Of a stretch of DNA of 64,000 nt, positions 1 to 11,429 are shown one piece after another. The stretch lies in contig JANAVB010012105.1 in the NCBI GenBank assembly GCA_029216955.1, forward strand, positions 1-64,000, in the 5' to 3' direction. The number at the start of each line of letters is the position of its first letter. The first letter of the stretch is position 1. The DNA is from Iris pallida. Its lineage: Eukaryota; Streptophyta; Magnoliopsida; Asparagales; Iridaceae. The notes beneath the pieces were generated by a model. The model had not been told where the DNA came from, did no database searches, and saw only the letters and a list, made by a program, of their open reading frames with translations. A program made the translations under genes and the position numbers.

Positions 1-265
1 TTCCTGTTATTTATAATAACAACGACTGCAGCACCAGAGTGTTAGAATTAAGAATGCAGAACCTAATTCGTAAAGCTTCTGTTGCAGCCCACCGGATGGC
101 AGCAGAGCTTCTGTGCTGTTGTTGTTATTATGAACTGTAGCCGCTTCGAAGAATTGCAGAGTGTACTCTGCAAGTACTACTTCCTGTGATTTTTAGTGTC
201 TCATAAACTGCCACTGAACAGAAGCAAAAGGTCTTTAATCTTGCATTAGAAGCCAGTGAGCCCAG
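1..265. other. Unassigned left edge
   Basis: No gene, RNA or clear repeat is visible here. The stretch lies just outside the likely LTR start of copia C at 266, so it may be the DNA into which that copia inserted, or part of an older element cut by the window edge. Confidence 0.4.
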
Positions 266-617
266 TGTTGGAGGGGTGGATTTTACAATCTATATGGAGA
301 ATACTCCGGAGTAAGATGAGTAAATCTGTGTGTCGGAGAAGTTCAGAGAGTACATCGATCGCCGTATATTGGAACATATTGGCTGATGCATGCAAGTTGA
401 TAAAAAATAGAGAAAAAAAATATGACAAGAGTGCTTTGCAACATTGGGAGGAGAAATGAAAGATCTACGACATTTTAAAGAGAGGATTGTGTAGGATAAT
501 TCTATTTCTCGTCATCTTCGTCTTCGTGTATCCATGATTTTTTCTATTCCAAAGAGTTGTGGTGATCATGTTCCAAAGATGAGGAGTTTATAGAGGGTGT
601 AATCTTCTATTCCATTA

Positions 618-925
618 GGCTCGTTTGGTTCGCAGAATGGTAGGGAAAGGAAATCAATTCCTTGTCATTTACTTTCCTTTGGGAAATTTTTATTTCCCAT
701 TGATTTCCTTTCCGATGTTTGGAAATGCCAAGAAATTTGGAAAGGAAAGTGATTAATTCAATGTGGAAAAGTGATTTCTTGCTTGGATGGATGGAATCAC
801 TTTCCCCTCTAATTTTCCTTCCATTGGGAATCACTTCCTTTCCTCCTCAATTTCTTTGGCATCCAAACATAGGAAAGTAATCACTTTCCTTCCCAACCCG
901 GAGATTCCGCGAACCAAACGAGACC
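618..925. mobile_element. Tourist-like MITE (PIF/Harbinger type)
   Basis: The ends are inverted copies: GGCTCGTTTGGTTCGC at 618 and its reverse complement, with one extra base, ending at 925. The flanks are TTA at 615-617 and TTA at 926-928, the 3-bp target duplication known for PIF/Harbinger elements. The 308-bp interior holds mirrored stretches of the form GGAAAGG/CCTTTCC and no transposase. It is a non-autonomous element that inserted in the copia C LTR. Confidence 0.82.
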
Positions 926-1117
926 TTAGTGAAGACTTTTCAGGGTTGGACTCTGATCGTCCCGTGGTTTTTCTCGCAAAGGATTTTCTACGTCAAAAAA
1001 TTTCTGTGTCTACGATTTGGTTCTTTGTGATTTTGGCATTTGGTTTTGTGCGTTATTATTGTTCGATTCTCTCGCAGGTTTGGTTTGGGGGAACGGTTTT
1101 CGCGTTTGTTCCCAACA

Positions 1118-1132
1118 CGTGGTATATAGCCA
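1118..1132 (+). promoter_or_regulatory. Primer-binding site of copia C (tRNA-iMet type)
   Basis: CGTGGTATATAGCCA directly follows the LTR end. It matches the usual TGGTATCAGAGCC site with a few changes. It would have primed reverse transcription from initiator Met tRNA. Confidence 0.6.
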
Positions 1133-1145
1133 GCTTGGTGTCAGG

Positions 1146-3346
1146 ATAACAGTCACATATGTGTGATTCTTTGAGACTTGTTTGGAATCGTGCATATAAG
1201 CATACACTAAACATGATATTGAGATGACTAGCAGTTAAGTAAAGTAAGCTACCAATCATACCTCGATACTTACGAATGTCGACGATACACCATCTTCATG
1301 GTGATCAAACTTCATTGTAGTGTCCATAGGAGTTCTCGTAATTTCGATGTGTCCAGTTCAAAGCGTTAAGAAGATCCTTGGTATATTTGGCTTGATTGAT
1401 GAAGTGTCGTGAGGGCCTTGCTTGATTTGTAGTCCAAGAAAAAAGGATAATTCTCTCATCATATTCATTTTAAACTGATCATATATAACTTTTGCAAAGT
1501 CTTCACAAAATATTTTATTAGTGGAATAAAAAATGATGCTATCTAATATATTTGGACTAATAAAAGCGTTTCATTGTGGGATTTAATAAATAGGGTGGTG
1601 TCAACTTTGCCCTTGGGAGAAGTTGTGAGAAATTAGAAAAGAGCTAAGACGCTCATACCAAGCATGAGGGGTTGTTTCAGGTCATAAAGGGCTTTGTGAA
1701 GTTTGAAAACCTGACCTAGAAAGCAAAAATTCTCAAAACAGGAGGTTGCCTGACATACACCTCTTCTTTAATAATAGCATTTAAAAGACACTTTTGAAAT
1801 CCATTTAAAAAAGCTTAAAATAACTAAAGCAAGTAAAAGCAAAAAGCATTCAGATGGACTCTAAGCGAGCAACCGGTGTATATGTTTCTTCATAATCAAT
1901 GCCTTCCTCTTGGTTATAGCCTTGAGCAACCAATCGAACTTTTTTATGAGTTACAACCACATCTCATTAAGCTTATTTTGAAACACTTATAGCCTTGAGC
2001 AACCAATCAAACTTTTATGAGTTACAACCACATCCTCATTAAGCTTATTTTGAAACACTTATTTAGTCCCAATAATAGGATAGTTATTAGGCCTAGGAAC
2101 GAGTCCCAAGCGTTGTTTCTTTCAAATTGATTGAGCTCTTCTTGCATTGCAGCATCCAAATTCATCATAAATCATCGTTAAGGTTTTTAGGCTCTATTTG
2201 AGAAATAAAAGCCACATTGGCACAATGATCTCGGGTAGAAGATCAAGTGCTTACCCGTGAAGATGGATCACCAATGATGAGTTCTTTGGGATGATGAGTG
2301 ACAAACTTCAATTCTTGGGAAGACCATTGGAGAAGTTTCTTTGGTTGAAAAATTTTCAGGTGGAGAAATCTCAACTTCACAACTAGGTAGAGGAGCATTT
2401 ATGTCTCCAAGGAGAAGAACTTTTCAAACCATGAAATGTCGTCAACATCGGTTAAGGAACTAGATGTAGAAGTGTTAAGTTCGTCAAAAGAGATTGATAG
2501 ACTCTTCAACCACAAGATTTTTTTGTTAAAAATAAAAACCCTTATTATGCATTAAATATCCAAGGATATACCTTCATAGACCTTTTCTTCAAATTTGCCT
2601 AGGTTATCCTTGGTGTTAAAGATAAGACAGTTGCATCCAAAACTTTAAAATATTCAATAGATGGAATTTGTCAAACCAAAGCTCATAAGGAGTTTTCTTA
2701 GAAATATGTCTGATTAAGACCCTATTTATAACATAACATGTCGTGTTAACGACTTTCGCCAAAAGTATTGATGGAGCTTATTAGTTCAACATGACTCTAG
2801 CCATATCACCGAGAGTTCTATTCTTCTTTCTTACGCACCATTTTGTTGTGGAGTTCTAGGACAAGCAAAATTATGACCAAAACCATTTTATCACAATTTT
2901 TTTTGAAATCGGCATTGTCAAATTCACCTCCGTGATCATTCTAATTGTGTTGATCATAATGTCTTTTTATTTTGAAACGTTTACAAAAGTGACAAATTCA
3001 CGAAAAGTATTACTTTTATTTGCAAGAAAAATAATCCAAGTAAATCTTAAAAAATTATCCACTAAAATAAAGCATAAAGTTTACCACCAAGACTAGCCAC
3101 TCTACGAGGCTCAAATAATCATATGAATGAGTTGAAGGGGTCTAGTAGTGCTTACCGAGTGATAGATTGAAAAGAGGATTTAGTCAACTTACTTTTCTTG
3201 CATTCCTCACATACCATGTCTCTCTTGAAGGTAATATTGGGAGACCTCAACTAGTTTCTTGGTGACAAGTCGAGAGATGGTATCCATGTTAGCGTGTCCA
3301 AGTCTCCTGTGCCAAAGCCAATTTTTATCATTCTACTACTAGACAC
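1146..3346 (-). pseudogene. Copia A integrase and reverse transcriptase remnant
   Basis: On the minus strand 1056-1259 still encodes the copia RT stretch MIGSLLYLTAS followed by IMFSVCLYAR, which also occurs in copia B near 54.3 kb. The rest lines up piecewise with copia B from 54.2 to 56.2 kb: RT at about 1146-2000, the linker, then integrase to 3346. Stops and frameshifts are frequent. The region of the YVDD catalytic motif (about 1525-1545) reads with a stop in place of the aspartates, so the enzyme is dead. The left end is cut by the junction with copia C. The right end is the Tat insertion. Confidence 0.75.
1916..2062. repeat. Direct tandem duplication of about 73 bp in copia A
   Basis: The stretch from TATAGCCTTGAGCAACCAAT at 1916 is repeated from 1988 to 2062 with a few indels. 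The same RT region in copia B is single-copy, so this is a local duplication in the dead element. Confidence 0.8.
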
Positions 3347-4119
3347 TGTAGAAGCATGAAAAATATAAGATTATGTATCCCACATAAAGAAGACAAAATG
3401 AGCTATGCATCCACAGAACCAAAAGGGGGCTATGCGCCCACAGAACCAAAGGGAGTCTATGCGCCCACATGATCGAAGAGGGAATATGCGCCCACATGAT
3501 CGAAGAGGAGCTATGCGCCCACATGATCGAAGAGGATCTATGCACCCACAATGATCGAAGAGGAGCTATGCGCCTAAGGCAGCAGATCCTTACGACATCA
3601 ACATCTACGATCAATCGTGCACCGAAGCATACGGCCACGTCAATCTCCACGAGCAATCGTGCACGAAGCATGCAGCCACGTCACCCACGATCTACCCACG
3701 ATCATCCAATGTCCATGCGCCTACACCTATGCGCCCAAAGGGGTGTTATGCGCCCACAATGAAATCAGTATTTTCCACCTGTGGGCTCATAACAGTCGTT
3801 TCAGTACGAAATGACTATAAATAGGGGTCTCATACCTCTTCAAAAACAGATAGAACGGAGAGCATTTCAAGAGCCAAATTGTTGCCCTTCTTGTCAGTGA
3901 GCCGAGAGTTAGCAATTTTATTAGGTTTTCTTCCACTTTTGTAATCGGAGTATCAGCAGAGTAAAGGAGCAATGCCGCTCGATCTCCATTGTCCATTCTC
4001 CAGAATTCTTTTTGTACCCGAGGATCCTCAGTGCGGGATCTCTCAGGCATACTCGATTTGTGGACCTTGCGCCAAAAAGAAAAGACAGCATTTCTTCTTC
4101 CTTTTTGTGTGTGTCCACA
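3347..4119 (+). repeat. Tat 5' LTR
   Basis: It starts TGTAGAAGCATG and ends GTGTCCACA, and matches 41341-42094 along its whole length with many small differences. The 5' half holds the TATGCGCCCA tandem array. ATGACTATAAATAGG at about 3810-3825 is a good TATA box, and the same sequence is in the 3' LTR near 41787-41801. Confidence 0.88.
3410..3580. repeat. Tandem array with TATGCGCCCACA core in the Tat LTR
   Basis: About seven units of 27-30 bp follow each other, each with a core like CTATGCGCCCACATGATCGA then an AGAGG-rich spacer. The matching array in the 3' LTR is at about 41395-41545. Related cores recur elsewhere in the element (see findings). Confidence 0.85.
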
Positions 4120-4122
4120 AAA

Positions 4123-4142
4123 AATAGCAACTCTGCTGGGGA
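4123..4142 (+). promoter_or_regulatory. Primer-binding site of Tat (tRNA-Arg-like)
   Basis: ATAGCAACTCTGCTGGGGA lies 4-5 bases after the LTR end. It resembles the GCGACTCTGCTGGGGA-type sites reported for Ogre/Tat elements and ascribed to tRNA-Arg. The first bases have changed. Confidence 0.6.
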
Positions 4143-4149
4143 CTACCTT

Positions 4150-6108
4150 TTCCTCTGACGAGAAGGTGGTGACGCAATCTGATACCGATAAAGTGGGGAG
4201 CACTCAGAAGATGTTGATCGTGAAGTTCGATCAGCAGCGTTCGAAGAGATGCTCTCGAGGGACGGCTCTACTCCCTCAAAATCAGTGAAGCCAAACAAGT
4301 CTCGCAAGACTTGGCTTCCGAAGACTCGTTGTACATATCCTGCCAGTGTCGTAGAAGATGAACCGAAGAACTATGTCATGTGGGCGCATAGGCCTTCTAC
4401 GTGGGCGCATAGAGCTCCCTTGTGGGTGCATAGCTCTGCCACGGAGGCTCCTGACACGAAGAGGCGCATACCATTCTGGGCTCTACTATCCCAGCGACTT
4501 CTCTCTTGTGCAACCAACAACAGAGTGTTCAACACTCGAAACTTGGTAAAGGAAAATACTACGATGCCAAGAATCAAAGTATTCGACGCTCTGGACAAGC
4601 TCAGCGAGGCTCACAAACGAAGAAGATAAAACTGGAAGAAAACAGTGCTATTTCCAAAGTATGCGCCCAGAGTCATGCGCCCAAGGGAGTATGGGGGCGC
4701 ATAACTCTAGCCGGAGGACTTCTGTCTTCGATAGGCTATGGACCCATGGCCATGCGTCCAGGGCCATGCATCCAGGCTCTGATGACCCATTCTATGCGCC
4801 CACATCCAGGAGGGCTAGGCATGCTGCCATGACTTCAGGAAAGCATGCGCCCAAGGGCATGCTCCAGGGTCTATGCACCCACAGCAAAAGGACAGACCCC
4901 ACCGCGTATATAGCACGGGGCTGTCTTCAAGGTCATTACGGAACTTAGGTGTGGGGGTTGCCCCTGCACGTGAACTAAGTCCGGATGCGCCAACTCCCCT
5001 TACAAACCCATATGCAAAGCTCGACGATACATGTGACTAGGTTTTAAGGCAAACTTCCTTCCGCCGATTTACGCGACATGATAAATCATAAGTGTAAAGC
5101 GAGGAAGGATAATGTAATCATGGCGTACATCTATGTACCAGTATTGTCATCAACTGTTGCTGCTCTAAAGCAACGAAAGTGCCTCAGAGGTGGTCGTCGT
5201 GTTTTCGACGACTACATCGCTTGATGATGAAAAGTCGCTATGTGTTCATCCAACATGGCTTCATGGGGCCCTCCTTATGGGAGCCCCAATCAAAGAAGTG
5301 GACTACTAACCCAACTTTTTCTCTCAGTTTGCGAACAGAAGAAGAAAATGTCTGCCAACAGATAGCCAGCGAGCTTTTACATCTGAAGGAGTCTATATGG
5401 GTACTCAGTCAAGGACGAGATTCCGTACAGATGACGAGGACTCCCAAGCTGGAGGCGATGATCCGTCAGCTAGGGGTAATATTCCCTCAGATCTGAAGCA
5501 GATGACCTTCACACGGGGTAGCCTTCCAGATAACGATGATCTCTCTAAGTCTGACGGTGACTATCTACCTTCCTTGTCGAAGACAAGGGTCTTTTTCAAC
5601 TCAAAGACAGACAGTATCAGCACCAGTTGTACTGTCTCCTCTATTCATCCTCGCATGTTATCTACGTACATGGCGGATGGAGAGAGACCTGAAGAAGCTA
5701 GTGATCAGACCAACAAGCGGCTAGAGAGTCTTAAAACGGCATTTGCCAATATCACTGATATGCTTACCAGTATTATGGCAGTCCAAACTGCTGGGGCTGT
5801 TCCTCTACCTCAACCGAACGTCTCAGCACACGTTAGTTCGGCACATAGCCAGAACCCTCCTTCACTACAAAAGAAGTATCATTCCGTTGTGCCTCCTCCA
5901 AATCTCGTAAATGCTGGGTGGTCCTTCGCCAACGACGCCTGACAACCGTACCGCAGCCGTTTCTTAACATCTGCTCAATCAGCAAGATGCAATTGATTCT
6001 CTTGTTGCCCGTCTCGATACCATCTCACACAAAGACGAGCTTCAAAAAATAGGGATATCTCAACCCTATCCTCCTGAATGGGAGAATGCTACTTACCCTC
6101 CTAACTAC
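4150..6108 (+). pseudogene. Tat leader and gag N-terminal part
   Basis: The stretch from 5179 to 5942 keeps two longer open frames (5179-5496 and 5397-5942). The second ends with a helical, charged segment (DQTNKRLESLKTAFANITDM) and a Pro/Ser-rich linker, as in N-terminal gag of Tat elements. The frame then breaks. From 4370 to 4890 the sequence holds many TATGCGCCC cores in both directions, which give WAH or CAH repeats in translation and look like non-coding repeat invasion rather than protein. Gag is cut at 6104-6108 (ACTAC) by D and goes on at 25629. No function is left. Confidence 0.6.
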
Positions 6109-6488
6109 TGTCACGACTCGCACCCTAGAGTAAGGGCACGAGAAGTGGGTACGTCCAGCCTACGCCGCAGTGTCGGCAGTAGAACGCTGTCCTAGGTCAA
6201 TCATCTATCAATACCAAGTACCTGTACAGTTTATACTCTCCGAATGGAGGTGACATAACAATATACATCTCAATCACATCTAGGGTAGAAGAACGAAAGA
6301 CAGATAGATAGTAACTCAAGAGAAGTATCATAGATGAATAAGTCTAAGTGTCTAGTACAACATAATATCCAGAACTGTCAACTCATAATACAAAAAGTCT
6401 AAGAGTCTATACATCTCCACATCTCAAAATATAACTCAGAAAGTGAGGCAAAAGTAAATATAGAAAAGACTGTCTAGACTAAACTGGT

Positions 6489-6665
6489 CTAGACTACTGG
6501 AACATCCTCAGCTGCAGGTGGATCCTGCTGAGGGTCCACAACATAAGTATCATCTAGTCCTGCTCCATAATAGGTAGACACCAGGGCCTCCTCCTCATCC
6601 TCTGTAATATTTTCAACAGGTCCAATCAGGACGGGAACGAGCACAATACATCTCACGCAGTGCAT
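6489..6665 (-). CDS. Small LTR ORF, 58 aa (D left copy)
   Basis: The ORF reads MHCVRCIVLV at the start and ends in VPVV. It has a short hydrophobic N-terminal part with a CxxC pair and an acidic middle (ENITEDEEEALV), then a Pro-rich tail. The same frame is open in all four D/E LTRs (6489-6665, 12354-12533, 17889-18068, 21626-21805). The two D copies have an upstream in-frame ATG that extends them by 24 codons; I chose the inner ATG because E starts there. No known family is recognised. It may instead be a conserved cis sequence that happens to stay open. Confidence 0.4.
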   Translation of the reverse strand: MHCVRCIVLVPVLIGPVENITEDEEEALVSTYYGAGLDDTYVVDPQQDPPAAEDVPVV

Positions 6666-7379
6666 AGAATGATAGGAGATATAAAGCATGCAATAGAGTA
6701 AAATACAGGAACTGCTGAAGGAAGATACATGTAGCAAAAGAGATAGCTGTAAAGGAAATATTTACTGTATATAAAGAACTAGCAGTGTCTAGTGAGTCAG
6801 AGTAAAATATAGACATGTAAAATGGCATAGGAGATTCATGATTACAGCTAGAAGTGATTCATGACTACAGCTACTGGGGTAATATCCACATGACTATTTC
6901 CACTCCCCTATCCCCAATCAATACACAAGGATCCATTCAGGTTATGTTAAGATTCGTGATAAGCCCATAATTGGGTGATACGTGAGTGATTCATGAAGAT
7001 TCATGGAGGCTCGGTGATCATGAGAGTACATGAGTCACTAGCTGATACATGAAGATACATGAAAATAGAAGCATGAGATACATGATGTAAGTGAAACACA
7101 CATGACAAAAGTACCTGATGCTCCCGAGGGGGATAACATCTCATAAAAAGATCCATATAGTACCAATCCGTGATAACAATCGTGTCAGCATCAAGTAAAG
7201 TAAGCTAGAGCAAGAATATAAATCCTGGCAAATATGAAACGGTCAGAGAATGTACTCGCCTGATAACTGAATGTCTGAAGAAGATATACTATCTGAGGAG
7301 AGGTATATGGCTCCTAATCAGAGCAATACAAGTCACAATGTATCCACAATGGTAAAAATAGAGTGTACAATGCATACTA

Positions 7380-7960
7380 CATGATTCTAGGTCAATCTGG
7401 TCAAAAGTCAACTCTGGGTCAACTCTAATAGTTAAACTAGGTCACAGGAAGTCATACTAAGTCAAATAGAGTCAAACAAGGTCAACAAGTCAAATACTAG
7501 TCAACATGATCAATCTGGGTCAAGTCTAGGTCAAACTTAGACCAACTAAGGTATTGGTCAAACAAAGACCAGTCAGTAAGGTAATTAGGTCAAACAAAGA
7601 CCAGTCAGTAAGGTAATTAGGTCAAACAAAGACCAGTCAGTAAGGTAATTAGGTCAGACTAGTTAAACTAGTCATTTTAGGTTAGTCCTAGTCAAATCTA
7701 GGTCAATTAGGTCAAGGTTTGACCTATAGTTGACTTTGGTCAACCCTGGTCAACACTAAAAGTCAAACTGGTCAAACTAGTCCAAGTTAGGTCAAACAAT
7801 GTTAAACTAGTTAGGGTTAGTCAAACTAGTCATTCTAGGTTAGTTTAAGTCAAAACTAGGTTAAGCTAGTTCAAATTGACCTAAGGTTGACCTTGGTCAA
7901 CACTTAGTCAAATTGGGATCAAACTAGCTAAGTCTTGGTTTACTAGTCAATTAGGGTTAG
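7380..7960 (-). repeat. GGTCAA/TTGACC-rich block with 32-bp tandem repeats
   Basis: GTCAA cores, which are TTGAC on the element's own strand, recur every 10-20 bases. At about 7555-7652 a 32-bp unit starting GGTCAAACAAAGACCAGTCA is repeated three times. The right LTR has the same block at about 22540-23100. TTGAC(C/T) is the known W-box core bound by WRKY factors; a role here is inference. Confidence 0.75.
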
Positions 7961-8297
7961 GCCTAATGGCCATAGGCTAATAGCTATAGCCCATAGGCTA
8001 GTAGCTTAGGTCAACTAGTTCTAGGTTTACCTATATAGATATATATACATACACTATAATGTAAAACCTATATATATAGCCACTATATATAAATACCCAT
8101 ATACCCCACATATATATATAACCATATACACACTACATATATATACAATATACATACATAATGTATATGTATAATATACCTAATATATATTATATACAAT
8201 ATTATAGAGAGAGAAGTAATAGAGTGGGACATAAAGTGAAAGAGAGTGAATGAACAGTGAGAGAGAGAGGGCTGACAGTAGACAGGAAAGGGGAGGG

Positions 8298-8318
8298 GGT
8301 TCCAGAATTTCTGGAACC
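8298..8318. promoter_or_regulatory. Heat-shock-element-like palindrome in D LTR
   Basis: GGTTCCAGAATTTCTGGAACC is a near-perfect inverted repeat holding two TTCnnGAA units. The right LTR copy at about 23460-23480 has GGTCCCAGAATTTCTGGAACC. The E LTRs have TTCCAGAATTCTGGAA at 11025-11040 and 16561-16576. It lies between the microsatellite region and the CGACAC block in each case. Whether it binds heat-shock factors is not shown. Confidence 0.45.
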
Positions 8319-8634
8319 AAATCCAACCCCATACACACACACACAGTCACATATACATACATGTATATGCACATGTATATACATGTATACACTCTAAAAA
8401 CCCACCTACACACATACATACATATACTACATATATATACACTTAAATCATACTAATACATGCATAAATTATAATGAAAATAGATTTGAAATTCAAATTG
8501 GAAAACTGGAAATTAATCCTAAATCTGGAAATACTGGACTGTGTATAGGTAACTAGGGAAACTCGATTTTACATACGAAACCAAGCTAAGACTCGACACT
8601 AGCGGTTGGTAATTAAAGCCCCACACATACACTA

Positions 8635-9360
8635 GTGTCCTAGGTCACTGACACGACACCACGACACAGTTTCACGTGTCCAAACACGCAAAAACACGAC
8701 TCGGGTAAACACTGATACACGAACACAGTGCACAGCGTCGTGCACGTGTTCATGTGTCTCGTGGACACACCACGAGACACGACACGACTCGTGGTCACAC
8801 ACACGTGTAGCCCACACATAGGGCTATACGATGGACACTCTGTTATGTGTCCACGTGTCGTATAGGGTCGACACGAGACCCGTATCAGTCGAGGAAACTC
8901 GACTGATACGTGCGGTTTGGACCGCGTCGTGCAGAGATGCACACGTCTCGTGCTCGCGATACAGGACACGAAGCACCACGTGCTCGTATCCACGTGTACG
9001 CCACGAATAGGGCTTCATGCCCGGGTCACTACGAGACACCCTAGTGTCGTGTCCATGCGACACGACACGCTCAAAGTTGGCTCTGTGCGTGTGTGCACTG
9101 TCAGCCCGTGTCCAGTGTGAGTGACTTTTCTCACTCGACACGACACGAGGCAACACCAAATTTTGGGGGTATGTGCGCAGACATTGCCCCCTCGTGTCCA
9201 CAAAATTTCTCGTGTCCTAGTGTCGTGTGTAGGGAGAACCAAGGGGGTGGTAGCAGGGCATTTTTCAGTGTAAAAACAGTGTCTAAACAGTGTTGTGTCC
9301 GAGAGCTTTGTGTCCAGTTTTGGACACGACTCAAGCTCAAAACGTGCTCAGTGACACAGG
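8635..9360. repeat. CGACAC/GTGTCG-rich block in D LTR
   Basis: A 0.7-kb stretch much richer in GC than its surroundings, built from overlapping CACGACAC and CGTGTC words in both directions. The right LTR copy is at about 23810-24530. E has a shorter related block at about 10360-10680 and 15890-16210. Several long frames run through it, but they are composition artefacts. Confidence 0.7.
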
Positions 9361-11059
9361 GTTAGGGTTAGGGTTAGCTAGGCTAGGTTTTGGTTCAAAA
9401 AGTTTTAGAAAACAGTGAGTAAATTTATACTATGACAGTGAGCTAAAAACATTAAAAATACATAAAATTCAATTAGGATAAGTGTCCGACACGACACCAA
9501 ACAAAACCCTAAAATCACCAAACTCTACCCACAACTATATTATAACTATATGCATGCAATAATGAAGAAAAACAGTATATTAACTAGGTTTAGATATATT
9601 TACCTCTATGTGTGCAAAGTCTTGAGTTTCCACTAAATGAGGGTGTACATCCAATAGCCTCAACTTGTCCTTCCTTGGTGAAACTTGAGTAGCTCACTTC
9701 CCTAGGCTCCCTTAGATTGTAGGTGACCTAATGGAGAAAACTAGAGGTTCAAAGCTTGAGAAATGAGAAAGTTATGGTCAAAAGAGTGGAAGGGTTCTTG
9801 GGTTTTCTTAGTTTTGATTTTTCATGAAACCATGGGAATGTGAACTAAGTGTTAGCTATATAGGAGAGAGGGGGGGCAAGGGGTGTCATGGGGGTGTCTT
9901 GGCCGGCCACAAGTGTACACCCTGTTTTCTGAAATTAGGGATTATTGAAAAATTATTATTTTTATTATTTAATAATGGTGATTAGGGCATGGGTTGGTTT
10001 ATAGTGTTTATTAGAGTGATTAAACCATCTTCTAAGTCATGCTAAGTCATGACTTATGACTTCGTAATTTTGGTTAGTATAACTTAGTGCAAACCCTAGT
10101 TTTCTCTAACCTAGAAGTTGCCATGACCATGATAGCTTAGCCATAGGCTTAGAATATCAAATTGGGGTTTTTCCAAAAGAGTATTTTGGTAATTTTCTAG
10201 ATTTAATTTGTGATTATGTGATTTTAATATTATTTAATACTTGGTAGGTCTCATGATTAGTTCCTAACCTATCCTACCCTAAACTAGTAGTTAGCCACTA
10301 GGACACGTCAAAATCGACACAGACTAGGGGGTAATGTCTGCGAACATGCCCCCAAAATCTCGTGTGGTGTCGTGTCGAGTGAGAAAACTCACTCGCACTG
10401 GACACGCGCTGTCAGCGCACGCGCGCGCGCACAACTTTGAGTGTGTCGTGTCGCATGGACACGACACTAGAGCATCTCGTAGTGACACGGGCATGAAGCC
10501 CTATGCGTGGCGTACACGTGGACACGAGCACGTGGTGCTTCGTGTCCTGTGTCGCGTGTACGACGCGTGTAACCGCGTGCACGACACTGTTTTCCGCGTA
10601 GCGTATCAGGAATTTACCCGAGCGTGTGTTTCGTGTGTTTGGACACACGAAACCGTGTCGTGGTGTCGTGTCAGTGTCTTGGGACCCTAGTGTATCTATG
10701 GGGGGGTGGTTACCAACCCTAGGTTGCGAGCCTTAGCTCGTGTGGTTGCGTGCAAATCGAGTTACCCATTTTCAGGGTAAACTGTGTAGTTCACTGTTTA
10801 GGATAAATTCCAGATTTTAGTAATCGAACTTTGATTCGATTTTAGTAATGTTTTATGTGTTAGACAAGTGTATTTTAGTGAGTATAAGTGTAGTATACAT
10901 GTATGTGAGGGTGTGGGTCAAATTCGAGGAGATTTGGGTGTGTGTGGGTGTAGTTATGTGGATATACACATATGTGTGTATATAGGTTATGTGTGTGTGT
11001 GTTTGGGGGGGGTTTATTTCTGGGTTCCAGAATTCTGGAAAACCCCCCCCCTGTTTCAG

Positions 11060-11340
11060 TCTCTCTCTCAGTCTCTCTCTCTCATACTCACTGTCTCTCT
11101 CTCTCTCTATGTTTCTCTATATATATATATAGTATATATATATATGGTATATATATATATATATAAGTTCATATATATGTGTATATATATATGATATAGA
11201 TATATGTATATTGTATTAGGTTACTTTAGGTCAAAATATATATATATATGTATGTGGTTGTATATATATATATGTTATGCATTTTGGGGTTTATGGTTAG
11301 TGTGTATCTATATATATATAGATATATATATATATTTGAC
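11060..11340. repeat. CT and TA microsatellites in E 5' LTR
   Basis: Runs of CT then TATATA, with single-base breaks. The 3' LTR copy at about 16590-16870 has slightly different run lengths, as expected from replication slippage since insertion. Confidence 0.85.
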
Positions 11341-11429
11341 TTATTTAGTTATAGGTTATATGAAAACCCATCACTAGCCTATGGCCTAGGGTTATTGGCC
11401 TATGGTTAGGGCTAGCCCTAATGACCCTA

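Larger units (their letters stand above)
266..1145 (+). mobile_element. Copia C: 5' LTR and primer site of a truncated Ty1/copia element
   Basis: The sequence from TGTTGG at 266 to CCCAACA at 1117 has the TG...CA ends of a copia LTR. The stretch before the end is rich in T and resembles the end of many plant copia leaders. It is followed at once by a sequence close to the initiator-Met primer site (1118-1132). A MITE at 618-925 splits it, so the LTR itself would be about 540 bp. After about 1141 the sequence switches to minus-strand copia A, so the body of this element is missing. The start at 266 is inferred from the TG only; no second LTR is in the window to confirm it. Confidence 0.55.

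Noticed and set aside
3410..3580. Regular repeats as a CRISPR array
   Set aside because: Units differ, spacers are similar to each other, and the array is within a plant LTR.
8083..8456. Tyr/Ile/His-rich frames on both strands
   Set aside because: Translation of TATA and ACAC microsatellites; not genes. The same holds for 10868-11194, 16404-16729 and 23284-23724.
8632..9365. Several frames of 60-125 aa rich in Val, Thr, His and Arg
   Set aside because: They overlap on both strands and follow the CGACAC repeat; composition artefacts. Same at 10334-10690 and 23801-24534.
9358..9376. TTAGGG repeats like a telomere (also 24528-24546)
   Set aside because: Only about three units, at the same place in both D LTRs; part of the LTR, not a chromosome end.
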